Positions 50,871 to 58,532 of a stretch of DNA of 64,000 nucleotides are shown here, in pieces (position 1 is the stretch's first letter; each line of letters begins with the position of its first letter). Position numbers and translations under genes: made by a program. The stretch lies in the NCBI GenBank assembly GCA_023404095.1, contig JAEYDD010000038.1, positions 124,001 through 188,000 on the forward strand. The letters are read 5' to 3'. Source of the DNA: Pseudomonadota bacterium (lineage in GTDB: Bacteria; Pseudomonadota; Alphaproteobacteria; Rhizobiales; Rhizobiaceae). The notes under the pieces are model-generated. The model made no database searches. It was not told the origin of the DNA and saw only the letters and a list, made by a program, of their open reading frames with translations.

Positions 50871-51748
50871 GGGATGCCGTTGAGGCGCCGGTAGGCAGCG
50901 ACGACCTGGCTGTCGTCGGCCAGACCGTTTCCGCTGCCGCTTTCTGCCAGGAACATCTGATGCGCAGCGGCTGCCAGCGGCAGTCCCATGCCCGCGGAAC
51001 GCCCGGCGGAAAGGGCGATGCCGAGATCCTTGACGAAGATGTCGACAGCGCTCGTTACCGGTGGAGTTTCCATCAGCATGCGCGGGCCCCGGTCCTTCAG
51101 CATCCAGCTCGAGGCCGCCGAACCGGAGACGATCTCCAGAAGAGTGGCAACATCGACGCCGGCCTTCTCGCCCAGCGCCATGGCTTCACCCGCCGCGGCC
51201 AGGTGAACACCGCAGAGAAGCTGGTTGATCGCCTTGACGACCGCGCCTTGTCCGACCTTCTGACCGCAATGGTAGAGCTTGTCGCCCATCGCGCGAAGGA
51301 TCGGCGCGACGGCGTCGAAGTCCTCCTTCGCCGCGCCGACCATGATGGTCAGGGTCGCGGCCTTCGCGCCGACGACACCGCCGGAGACGGGGCAGTCGAC
51401 GAGGCGCTTGCCAGCTGCCCGGACCTCGGTTTCCAGCGCCGTGACCTCGTCCGGCGAGCAGGTTGCCATGAGGCAGACATGCGCGCCGGCGGGAAGCGCG
51501 GCGAGCGCTCCGGCCTCGATTAGCACGGTCCGCGCCTGGGCGGCGTTGACCACCATGAGGATCAGAGCATCGGCGTGCTGGCAGGCCGCTGCGAGGCTTT
51601 CGGGCCGGACCCCGCCGGCTGCAGCAAGCGCGTCCATGGCTTGCGGCCGCGTGTCGAAGCCCTGTACGGCGTATCCGGCTTTGGCCAGGTTGGTGGCCAT
51701 GGGTAGTCCCATGGAGCCCAGCCCGACGAAGGCGATAGTCTTGGTCAT
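50867..51748 (-). CDS. 3-hydroxyisobutyrate dehydrogenase family (L-threonate dehydrogenase-like)
   Basis: A 293-residue beta-hydroxyacid dehydrogenase. Rossmann motif FVGLGSMGLPMATNLAKAGY at the N-terminus; substrate loop VDCPVSGGVVGAKAATLTIM; catalytic Lys in GQGAVVKAINQLLCGVHLAA. The family includes LtnD and GarR, which act on sugar acids such as L-threonate or tartronate semialdehyde. It starts 7 bp after the TRAP2 DctM stop, so its substrate is probably the TRAP-imported acid. No DUF1537 kinase or aldolase of the known threonate route is present. Confidence 0.88.
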   Translation of the reverse strand: MTKTIAFVGLGSMGLPMATNLAKAGYAVQGFDTRPQAMDALAAAGGVRPESLAAACQHADALILMVVNAAQARTVLIEAGALAALPAGAHVCLMATCSPDEVTALETEVRAAGKRLVDCPVSGGVVGAKAATLTIMVGAAKEDFDAVAPILRAMGDKLYHCGQKVGQGAVVKAINQLLCGVHLAAAGEAMALGEKAGVDVATLLEIVSGSAASSWMLKDRGPRMLMETPPVTSAVDIFVKDLGIALSAGRSAGMGLPLAAAAHQMFLAESGSGNGLADDSQVVAAYRRLNGIP

Positions 51749-51755
51749 GCTGTCC

Positions 51756-53015
51756 TCAATAGATTGTGAGTGCCGGAACGTAAGACATCAGTATCAGCAC
51801 GATGAAGGCGACGAGATAGAAGGGCCAGAGCTCCTTGACGACGGCGCCGATCGGCACGCGCGCTATGGCCGCGCCGATGAACAGCGTGGTGCCGATGGGC
51901 GGCGTGAAGAGGCCGATCGAGAGGTTTATGCACACCATCACGCCGAGCTGGATTGGGTCCATGCCGATTGCGTGGCCGATTGCAACGAAGGTCGGCCCCA
52001 GCAACAGGATCGCCGCCGGCAGGTCGAGGAACATTCCGACCACCAGCATGATGATGTTCATCATGAGGATGATCAGAATGGCATTGACCAGTGTGTCCTG
52101 CGCCCACTGCGCCACAATCGTTGGAACACGCTCGGTGATGAGAACGTGGCCGACCAGGCTGGAGGCGGTAATGACCAGCATGACGATGCCGGTGGTAATC
52201 ACGGTGCCCACCAGCGCCTCATGGAGGCGTGCCCAGGTCAGGTCGCGGTAAACGATGAGGCTGACGACAAGCGCATAGAACACCGCGATGACGCTGACCT
52301 CGGTCGGCGTTGCTATGCCGGCGCGCAGCAGCACGACGATGAAGAACGGCATCAGCAGCGCGGGTAGGGCAGCAAGTATCGATTTGCCGACGGAGCGCAG
52401 ATGCGTCTGGTCGGTGAGCCGCGGAAAATTGCGGATGCGGCCGGACAGGTAGCAGACCACCATCATGCCGGCGGCGAGCATCAGACCGGGCAGAACAGCG
52501 GCCGAAAACAGTGCTGCGATGGAGGCATTGGAGACGGTGGAATAGAGGATGAGCGGAATCGACGGCGGAATGAGACCCGCGATCGTCGAGGACGAGGCTG
52601 TGACGGCTGCGGCAAAACCGGCCGGATAGCCCTCACGCTTCTGCCAGGGGATCAGCATGGAACCGAGCGCTGATGCTTCCGCCACCGCGGACCCGGAGAC
52701 GCCACCGAAAATGGTGGAGCCGACGACGGTGACCTGGCCCATACCGCCATGGAAGCGGCCGACGAGAGCGGCTGCGAACTGCACCAGCTTCTGGCCGAGC
52801 GTGCCCGACATCATCAGCGAGCCGGACAAAATGAAGAAGGGAATGGCCAGCAGCGGGAAGCTCTGAGTGGGCTGGAACAGCTTGACCACGGCGAGCACCG
52901 TGGGCGTTCCGCCATGGAATAGAATGGCCGTACCGGCGGCGATGATCAGCGCATAGCCGACAGGGACGGACAGGGCCAGAAGGACGGCGAAAATGCCGGT
53001 CATGACGGCTGTCAT
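51756..53015 (-). CDS. dctM: TRAP transporter large permease 2 (DctM family)
   Basis: A 419-residue DctM paralogue of the 48501 gene, with the same landmarks (GSTIFGGVSGSAVAEASALG, CINLSIGLFTPPIGTTLFIG). Differences concentrate near the C-terminus and in one loop (TDQTHLRSVGKSILAALPAL versus TERSQFPPFGKLLVSALPAL). The ATG at 53015 overlaps the dctQ stop; a long extension upstream in the same frame is shadow sequence. It forms a complex with the DctQ and DctP encoded just upstream. Confidence 0.92.
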   Translation of the reverse strand: MTAVMTGIFAVLLALSVPVGYALIIAAGTAILFHGGTPTVLAVVKLFQPTQSFPLLAIPFFILSGSLMMSGTLGQKLVQFAAALVGRFHGGMGQVTVVGSTIFGGVSGSAVAEASALGSMLIPWQKREGYPAGFAAAVTASSSTIAGLIPPSIPLILYSTVSNASIAALFSAAVLPGLMLAAGMMVVCYLSGRIRNFPRLTDQTHLRSVGKSILAALPALLMPFFIVVLLRAGIATPTEVSVIAVFYALVVSLIVYRDLTWARLHEALVGTVITTGIVMLVITASSLVGHVLITERVPTIVAQWAQDTLVNAILIILMMNIIMLVVGMFLDLPAAILLLGPTFVAIGHAIGMDPIQLGVMVCINLSIGLFTPPIGTTLFIGAAIARVPIGAVVKELWPFYLVAFIVLILMSYVPALTIY

Positions 53016-53581
53016 GTCATATGCTCCGTTTCCGTCTGGTGGACAAGGCGCGGATCCGCTGCGTAGGCCACCCGAATGAGATTGACGACGGCCGCCAGCG
53101 CGATGCCGCCGAAGCCGAAGAGAAGTGAACTGTACGCCCAGGCTTGGCCAAGTCCGGTCATGGGAAAGACCTGAACCTTGGTGATCTGGATTACCTGCAG
53201 GGAAAGCCACGCGAGATAGGCGAACGAAATAGCCACGAGCAGATTGATGGCCATCAACAGAAGGCGCAGCTTCGCCGCATCCAGCATGGAGCGTAGCGCT
53301 TCGGCCGCGATGTGGGCGCCGCGCTGGGCGCCGACGACGATCCCGCCCATGATCAGCCACGGGAAGAGCAGGTTGGGCACTTCGTTCGGCCAGCCTAGCC
53401 CGGCAGAGGTGAAATAGCGAACGACGACTTCCGCCATCAGCGCCAGGAAGATGACGACGACGGCGGAGACGGCGATGACGATTGCAATCTTATCGAGCGT
53501 GCGCCCGGCCAGATTGGCGATGTGCAAGACGGGAGAACCCGCCTTGCCATCAGTTGCCCGAACAGGAGCCGCCGTCATCAC
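53012..53581 (-). CDS. dctQ: TRAP transporter small membrane subunit 2 (DctQ family)
   Basis: A 189-residue DctQ with VVVRYFTSAGLGWPNEVPNL and GGIVVGAQRGAHIAAEALRS, matching the first copy almost residue for residue in the core. It starts in an overlap with the dctP stop (ATGATG at 53581) and ends in an overlap with dctM. Divergence from copy 1 is greatest at the N- and C-termini. Confidence 0.9.
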   Translation of the reverse strand: MMTAAPVRATDGKAGSPVLHIANLAGRTLDKIAIVIAVSAVVVIFLALMAEVVVRYFTSAGLGWPNEVPNLLFPWLIMGGIVVGAQRGAHIAAEALRSMLDAAKLRLLLMAINLLVAISFAYLAWLSLQVIQITKVQVFPMTGLGQAWAYSSLLFGFGGIALAAVVNLIRVAYAADPRLVHQTETEHMT

Positions 53582-54552
53582 TGGGCGGCTTCCTTGGCCG
53601 CTGCGATGAGTTCATCGACGAGTTCCGGATACTGGGCACGCCACTTTTCATAGACCGGCTGCGTGGCCGCAACGAAAGGTGCGGGATCGACCTCGTTGAA
53701 CTTGATGCCGGCTGCCTCAAGCGTGGCGCGCAACTCGTTCGACTGGTCGCGTACCATCTTTCGGTTCAGATCTCCGGCTTCCTTGGCGGCAGCGCGGACG
53801 ATTTCCTGGTCTTCGGCGGAGAGGCCATCAAAGACAATCTTCGAAGCCAGGAAGGGGGTCGCCTCGTACTTGTGGTTGCTCATCGAGATGAAGGGCTGCA
53901 CTTCATGCAGCTTCGACGAATAAATGTTGATCAGCGGGTTTTCCTGACCATCGACCACGCCCTGCTGGAGCGCGATGTAAAGCTCGGAGAAAGCCATGGG
54001 AGTCGGCGAGGCGCCGAGCGCTTCGAAAATATCGATTGTCATCGGATCCGGCGGCGTGCGGATTTTCATGCCCTTCAGGTCTTCCGGCGCCACGATCGGC
54101 TTCTTGGAATTGGACACTTCACGAATGCCGTTGTTCCACCATCCAAGGACGACCAGGCCCTGCGCTTCGGCGGCGGCGGCAATCTTGTCGCCGACCGGGC
54201 CGTCCATTACGGCTTCGGCCTGCTCGAGGTTCTGGAACAGGAAGGGCAGGCCCAAGAGTGCAATCTCAGGCACGACAGCAGAGGTGGTGCCCTGCGAGTT
54301 TGCCGAAAAGGCAATGGTGCCAAGGCGCATGTTTGTGATGGTCTCGGCGTCGTCGCCGAACTGCGCGGCACCGCCGACGTCAACCTGAAGGCGGCCGCCC
54401 GACTTTTCTTTGACGATCTCGGAGAACTTCAGCGAGGCAACATCCTTCGGATTGCCGGCGCCTGCATTGTGAGACAGCTGGAATGTCTGGGCACTTGCCG
54501 TGCTGGCGCAGAACGCAAAGGCAACGGCTGTCAATAGATGGCGAAATTTCAT
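53578..54552 (-). CDS. dctP: TRAP transporter periplasmic binding protein 2 (DctP family)
   Basis: A 324-residue DctP with signal peptide ending STASAQT. The carboxylate Arg is kept in LKGMKIRTPPDP. The ATG at 54552 has GGGAGGAG 5 nt upstream. Conserved blocks with copy 1 include IDIFEALGASPTPMAFSELY and VDPAPFVAATQPVYEKWRAQ. Substitutions that may change the ligand occur at the pocket-lining stretch GGRLQVDVGGAAQFGDDAE versus DGRITVDVGTSSQFGDDAE. It heads a minus-strand operon divergent from the transketolase operon. Confidence 0.93.
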   Translation of the reverse strand: MKFRHLLTAVAFAFCASTASAQTFQLSHNAGAGNPKDVASLKFSEIVKEKSGGRLQVDVGGAAQFGDDAETITNMRLGTIAFSANSQGTTSAVVPEIALLGLPFLFQNLEQAEAVMDGPVGDKIAAAAEAQGLVVLGWWNNGIREVSNSKKPIVAPEDLKGMKIRTPPDPMTIDIFEALGASPTPMAFSELYIALQQGVVDGQENPLINIYSSKLHEVQPFISMSNHKYEATPFLASKIVFDGLSAEDQEIVRAAAKEAGDLNRKMVRDQSNELRATLEAAGIKFNEVDPAPFVAATQPVYEKWRAQYPELVDELIAAAKEAAQ

Positions 54553-54742
54553 GTCACTCCTCCCTAAGGCGTGGGTTGTATACGCGAAAGGGAAGCCTCC
54601 GACACTGCGTGATCCTGCGACAGTCGATATGCCGCAAGAGTGGCGGCGGCGACTGACCAGATCATGCAGCGGAACGTCCTCCTCGCCCGCTTCCATGAAG
54701 CTCGCCTATCTTGATGGATGCGTCATCTAAGTTTTTCTAAAC

Positions 54743-54760
54743 AACTTGTTCGAATAACTT
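54743..54760. promoter_or_regulatory. Candidate operator between TRAP2 and transketolase operons
   Basis: AACTTGTTCGAATAACTT is an 18-bp near-palindrome (7 of 9 pairs symmetric, centre TTCGAA) in the AT-rich middle of the 54553-54837 divergent region. A second symmetric motif GATGCGTCATC is at about 54717-54727. Either could bind the LysR regulator encoded at 49812 or the GntR at 46001. The rest of the region contains only the two strong ribosome-binding sites. Confidence 0.35.
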
Positions 54761-54837
54761 AATTGAAGGTTGTTTTTTTCCGCGGCAGTACTGTCGGCCG
54801 TTGGCGCCGGGATGCGCCGGACGAGACGGGAGGAATC

Positions 54838-55692
54838 ATGACCACTCAGGCCACGACGGCGACGCTGTCGAACATGAGCCTTGCGCGACGCGCTTGGGAA
54901 ATCCGCCGCAAGGCCGTTCGCATGGGCGAGGTGCAGGGTCAGGGCTATGTCGGGCAGGCGCTCGGTATTGCCGATGTGCTCTCCGTTTCCTACTTCCACG
55001 CGCTTGCCTATCGGCCGGATGAACCGGAATGGGAAGGACGCGACCGCTTTCTGCTTTCCATCGGCCATTATGCCATCGCGCTTTATTCAGCGTTGATAGA
55101 GGCCGGCATCCTTCCGGAGCAGGAGCTGGAGACCTACGGGACCGATGACAGCCGCCTGCCGATGTCCGGCATGGCAGCCTACACGCCCGGCATGGAAATC
55201 ACCGGCGGATCGCTCGGCCAGGGGCTGGGCATCGGCGTCGGCATGGCGCTCGGCCTCAAGGCCAAGAAGAACCCGGCCTTCGTCTACAATCTGATGTCGG
55301 ATGGCGAACTCGGTGAGGGCTCTACCTGGGAAGCTGCCATGTCGGCAGCCCATCACAAGCTCGACAATCTCGTCTGCATAGTCGATTTCAACGACCAGCA
55401 GGCCGATGGCAAGTCGACGGACATGCTGTGCTCCGAGCCACTCGCGGATAAGTGGGCCTCCTTCGGCTGGCATGTCCAGCGGGTGGACGGCAACGACATC
55501 GCCGCGCTCGTCGCAGCCTTCGATGTGGCTCGAAACTTCAAGGACGCCAAGCCCCGCGTCATCATCTGCGACACGATCATGTGCAAGGGCGTGCCCTTTC
55601 TCGAAGAGCGCGAGATCACGCATTTCGTGCGGGTCGAGGCGGACGAGTGGCAGAAAGCGCTCGCCGTTCTCGATGCGAACCGGCCGGAATGA
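54838..55692 (+). CDS. Transketolase N-terminal (TPP-binding) subunit of a split transketolase
   Basis: A 284-residue thiamine-pyrophosphate-binding half of transketolase. The TPP motif is MSDGELGEGSTWEAAMSAAH followed by HKLDNLVCIVDFNDQQADGK (the G-D-G...N-type site). Upstream landmarks are FLLSIGHYAIALYSALIEAG and EITGGSLGQGLGIGVGMALG. The ATG at 54838 has GGGAGGA 4 nt upstream. The pyrimidine-binding half is the next gene, 14 bp downstream. Split transketolases occur in specialised pathways (apulose 4-phosphate, sulfofructose, 1-deoxyxylulose-like reactions) as well as in some central metabolisms. The acceptor and donor here are unknown. Confidence 0.9.
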   Translation: MTTQATTATLSNMSLARRAWEIRRKAVRMGEVQGQGYVGQALGIADVLSVSYFHALAYRPDEPEWEGRDRFLLSIGHYAIALYSALIEAGILPEQELETYGTDDSRLPMSGMAAYTPGMEITGGSLGQGLGIGVGMALGLKAKKNPAFVYNLMSDGELGEGSTWEAAMSAAHHKLDNLVCIVDFNDQQADGKSTDMLCSEPLADKWASFGWHVQRVDGNDIAALVAAFDVARNFKDAKPRVIICDTIMCKGVPFLEEREITHFVRVEADEWQKALAVLDANRPE

Positions 55693-55706
55693 GGGAGGAT
55701 CACGCA

Positions 55707-56753
55707 ATGACTGCCACGCACAAATACGACCCGCACCGGAAGTGGGAAGCCCGCACGCCGCCGAAGCCCGGCGAAGGCGGACGCACATCCGCTATGATCG
55801 CCTCCCTGGCGGCCGAAGGCTATGAGACGGTTTCAGCACCCTTCGGCCACGCGCTGGTGGAGGAAGCGAAAAAGAATGACCGCGTCGTCGGCTTCACCGC
55901 CGATCTTTCGAAATATACTGACCTTCATATCTTTGCCCAGGCTTTTCCCGAGCGGTTCTACCAGATGGGCATGGCCGAGCAGGTGATGATCTCGGCCGCC
56001 GCCGGCATGGCGCGCGAGGGCTTCATTCCCTTCGCCACCACTTATGCCGTCTTCGCCTCGCGCCGCGCCTATGATTTCATCGCCATGGCGATCGCGGAGG
56101 AATATCTGCCCGTCAAGATCGTCTGCGCCCTGCCGGGCCTGACGACCGGCTACGGGCCAAGCCACCAGGCGACAGAGGACCTCGCGATCTTCCGCGGCCT
56201 GCCCAACCTGACGATCGTCGATCCGTGCGACGCCATCGACGTGATGGAAGCCGTTCCCGCCATCACGGCCCATGAAGGGCCGGTCTACATGCGCCTGCCG
56301 CGCGGTAAGGTGCCGTCCGTCATCCGCAAGCATTGCCCGGATTACAAGTTCGAGCTCGGCAAGGCCAAGCTTCTGCGAGACGGCAAGGACGTGCTCGTGA
56401 TTGCTTCCGGCTTCATGACGATGCGGGCGCTTGATGCCGCCGTCGAACTGGAAGCGCAGGGCATTTCCGCCGCCGTGCTGCATTGCCCGACAATCAAGCC
56501 GCTCGATACGGCAACGATCCTTGCCGAAGCCGGCAAAGGTAGTCGTCTCGTCGTCACGGCGGAAAACCACACGAAGGTGGGCGGTCTCGGCGAGGCGGTT
56601 GCCTCCACGCTGCTGACGAATGGCGTAACGCCCACCTTCCGCATGATCGGTCTGCCGGACCAGTTCCTCGATGCGGGCGCACTTCCGACACTGCACGATC
56701 GTTACGGCATCTCGACTGCCGCCATGATCACGCAGATCCGTGGCTGGCTCTGA
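55707..56753 (+). CDS. Transketolase C-terminal subunit of a split transketolase
   Basis: A 348-residue protein with the pyrimidine-binding domain (GFTADLSKYTDLHIFAQAFP, FYQMGMAEQVMISAAAGMAR with the conserved catalytic Glu) and the C-terminal transketolase domain (VIASGFMTMRALDAAVELEA, VVTAENHTKVGGLGEAVAST). GGGAGG lies 9 nt before the ATG. About 40 N-terminal residues (HKYDPHRKWEARTPPKPGEG) precede the domain and are not usual. It forms an alpha2beta2 enzyme with the preceding gene product. Confidence 0.9.
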   Translation: MTATHKYDPHRKWEARTPPKPGEGGRTSAMIASLAAEGYETVSAPFGHALVEEAKKNDRVVGFTADLSKYTDLHIFAQAFPERFYQMGMAEQVMISAAAGMAREGFIPFATTYAVFASRRAYDFIAMAIAEEYLPVKIVCALPGLTTGYGPSHQATEDLAIFRGLPNLTIVDPCDAIDVMEAVPAITAHEGPVYMRLPRGKVPSVIRKHCPDYKFELGKAKLLRDGKDVLVIASGFMTMRALDAAVELEAQGISAAVLHCPTIKPLDTATILAEAGKGSRLVVTAENHTKVGGLGEAVASTLLTNGVTPTFRMIGLPDQFLDAGALPTLHDRYGISTAAMITQIRGWL

Positions 56754-56816
56754 CCATTTTTCAACGAATTTGCGCCGCGGCAGAAGGCCGGGCGCGGCTA
56801 TCAAGGGAGAAACCTC

Positions 56817-57575
56817 ATGGCTACTGCTCTGCTTCAGGGCAAATTCGCCGTCGTCACCGGCGCGGCATCCAAGCGCGGTCTCGGCAAGGCGACGGCAAAG
56901 CTTTTCGCCGAACACGGCGCGACCGTCGCGATCCTCGACCTCGATGAGGGCGCCGCGAAGGAGGCTGCCGCCGATCTCGGTCCGCAGCATATCGGCATGG
57001 CGTGCGACGTCACCGATCTCGAAGGCGTAAAGAAGGTTTTCGACGCGCTGGCCGCCAAGTGGGGTCAGATCGATATCCTCGTCAACAATGCCGGCATCAC
57101 CCAGCCGCTAAAGATCATGGAAATCGCGCCGAAGAATTACGATGCCGTGCTCGATGTGAACCTGCGCGGTACGCTCTATTGCAGCCAGGCGGTCATTCCG
57201 CACATGCGCTCGCGCAAGGAAGGCAAGATCGTGAACCTGTCCTCGGTCTCCGCGCAACGCGGCGGCGGCATCTTCGGCGGCCCGCACTACTCCGCGGCCA
57301 AGGCCGGCGTGCTGGGCCTCACCAAGGCGATGGCGCGTGAACTGGCACCCGACAATGTCCGCGTCAACGCGATCTGCCCCGGCTTCATCGCCACCGACAT
57401 CACCGGCGGCATGCTGACGCCGGAAAAGCTGGAAGAGATCAAGCTCGGCATCCCGATGGGCCGCGCCGGCACGGCGGATGACGTCGCCGGCTGCGCGCTG
57501 TTCCTCGCTTCGGATCTTTCGGCCTATGTCACGGGCTCTGAAGTCGATGTGAACGGCGGCTCGCTCATTCACTGA
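56817..57575 (+). CDS. Short-chain dehydrogenase/reductase (polyol or sugar dehydrogenase type)
   Basis: A 252-residue classical SDR. Cofactor motif VVTGAASKRGLGKATAKLFA, NNAG motif DILVNNAGITQPL, catalytic SSVSAQRGGGIFGGPHYSAAKAG (Ser, Tyr, Lys) and GSEVDVNGGSLIH end. Asp following the second strand (AILDLDE) suggests NAD preference. It resembles polyol and D-threitol/galactitol-type dehydrogenases. In this operon it would interconvert a polyol or hydroxy-sugar and the ketose acted on by the kinase or transketolase. Confidence 0.88.
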   Translation: MATALLQGKFAVVTGAASKRGLGKATAKLFAEHGATVAILDLDEGAAKEAAADLGPQHIGMACDVTDLEGVKKVFDALAAKWGQIDILVNNAGITQPLKIMEIAPKNYDAVLDVNLRGTLYCSQAVIPHMRSRKEGKIVNLSSVSAQRGGGIFGGPHYSAAKAGVLGLTKAMARELAPDNVRVNAICPGFIATDITGGMLTPEKLEEIKLGIPMGRAGTADDVAGCALFLASDLSAYVTGSEVDVNGGSLIH

Positions 57576-57628
57576 TCTTGCCGGCCGGTGCGTCCTGACA
57601 AGCCGGACCCGCCCCCGGGGAGGAATGC

Positions 57629-58453
57629 ATGAAACTTGGATTGGGAAGCTACGCCTTCCGCTGGTCGATCGGCATCAAGGATCTGCAGCCGGCACGGCCC
57701 ATGACGGCGTTTGAGGTTCTGGAGATCGCTCACCAGCACGGCCTGTCGCTTGTGCAGTATGCCGATAACCTGCCGCTCGATCGGCTGACCGCTGGAGAAC
57801 ACCTCGCCCTCAAGGCGCGCGCCGACAGTTACGGCATGGCGTTGGAGCTCGGCACGCAGTCCTTCGATGCGGAAGAACTCGCGCGATATATTCCCATCGG
57901 CGAGCGCATCGGTTCGAAAATCCTGCGGGTCGCGCTCGATGCGGAGGATGCGCTGATCCCCGTGCCGGAACTGGCCGCGCAAATCCGCGAACTTCTTCCG
58001 GACGGCAAGCGCGCCGGCCTGCGTTTCGCCATCGAAAACCACTTCAACTATCCGTCTCCCCGCATGGTCGAGCTTCTCGATGCTGTGGCCGATGACGCGC
58101 TTGGCGTCTGCCTCGACGTGGCCAACTCCATCTGCGCCGGCGAATGGCCGATGACCACGGTGAAGATGCTGGCGCCCTATACGATCAACCTGCATCTCAA
58201 GGACTACGAAATCACGCCGGATCCCTATGGTGTCGGTTTCCGCATCCACGGCACGCCCTTGTCGGAGGGAAGGGCCGAGATCGAGGAAATCCTCGCAACG
58301 CTCGCCCATTGCCCTGACGACATGAGCGTCATCCTCGAGCATTGGTTGCCGCAGTCCGACGATATGGAAGCCACGCGGCGACTGGAACATGTCTGGCTTG
58401 GCCGCACCGTTGCCGCCGCCAAGCGGTTGGTGCCGGGCAAACATCAGGCCTGA
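57629..58453 (+). CDS. Sugar-phosphate isomerase/epimerase family TIM-barrel protein
   Basis: A 274-residue xylose-isomerase-like TIM barrel. It starts KLGLGSYAFRWSIGIKDLQP. Metal ligands are apparent as Glu in FAIENHFNYPS, Asp in GVCLDVANSICAGE, His in INLHLKDYEITPD and Glu in VILEHWLPQSDD. Members act as epimerases, isomerases or, in apionate catabolism, as decarboxylases. GGGGAGG lies 6 nt before the ATG. It lies between the SDR and the ketose kinase genes and likely supplies or removes the kinase substrate. Confidence 0.85.
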   Translation: MKLGLGSYAFRWSIGIKDLQPARPMTAFEVLEIAHQHGLSLVQYADNLPLDRLTAGEHLALKARADSYGMALELGTQSFDAEELARYIPIGERIGSKILRVALDAEDALIPVPELAAQIRELLPDGKRAGLRFAIENHFNYPSPRMVELLDAVADDALGVCLDVANSICAGEWPMTTVKMLAPYTINLHLKDYEITPDPYGVGFRIHGTPLSEGRAEIEEILATLAHCPDDMSVILEHWLPQSDDMEATRRLEHVWLGRTVAAAKRLVPGKHQA

Positions 58454-58532
58454 GGGCCCTTTCGGACAAGAATTGAGGGGCGGCCATAAATGGCCGTCAG
58501 GGACGAAGTGCGTCCGGCAGGAGGAGAATGCC

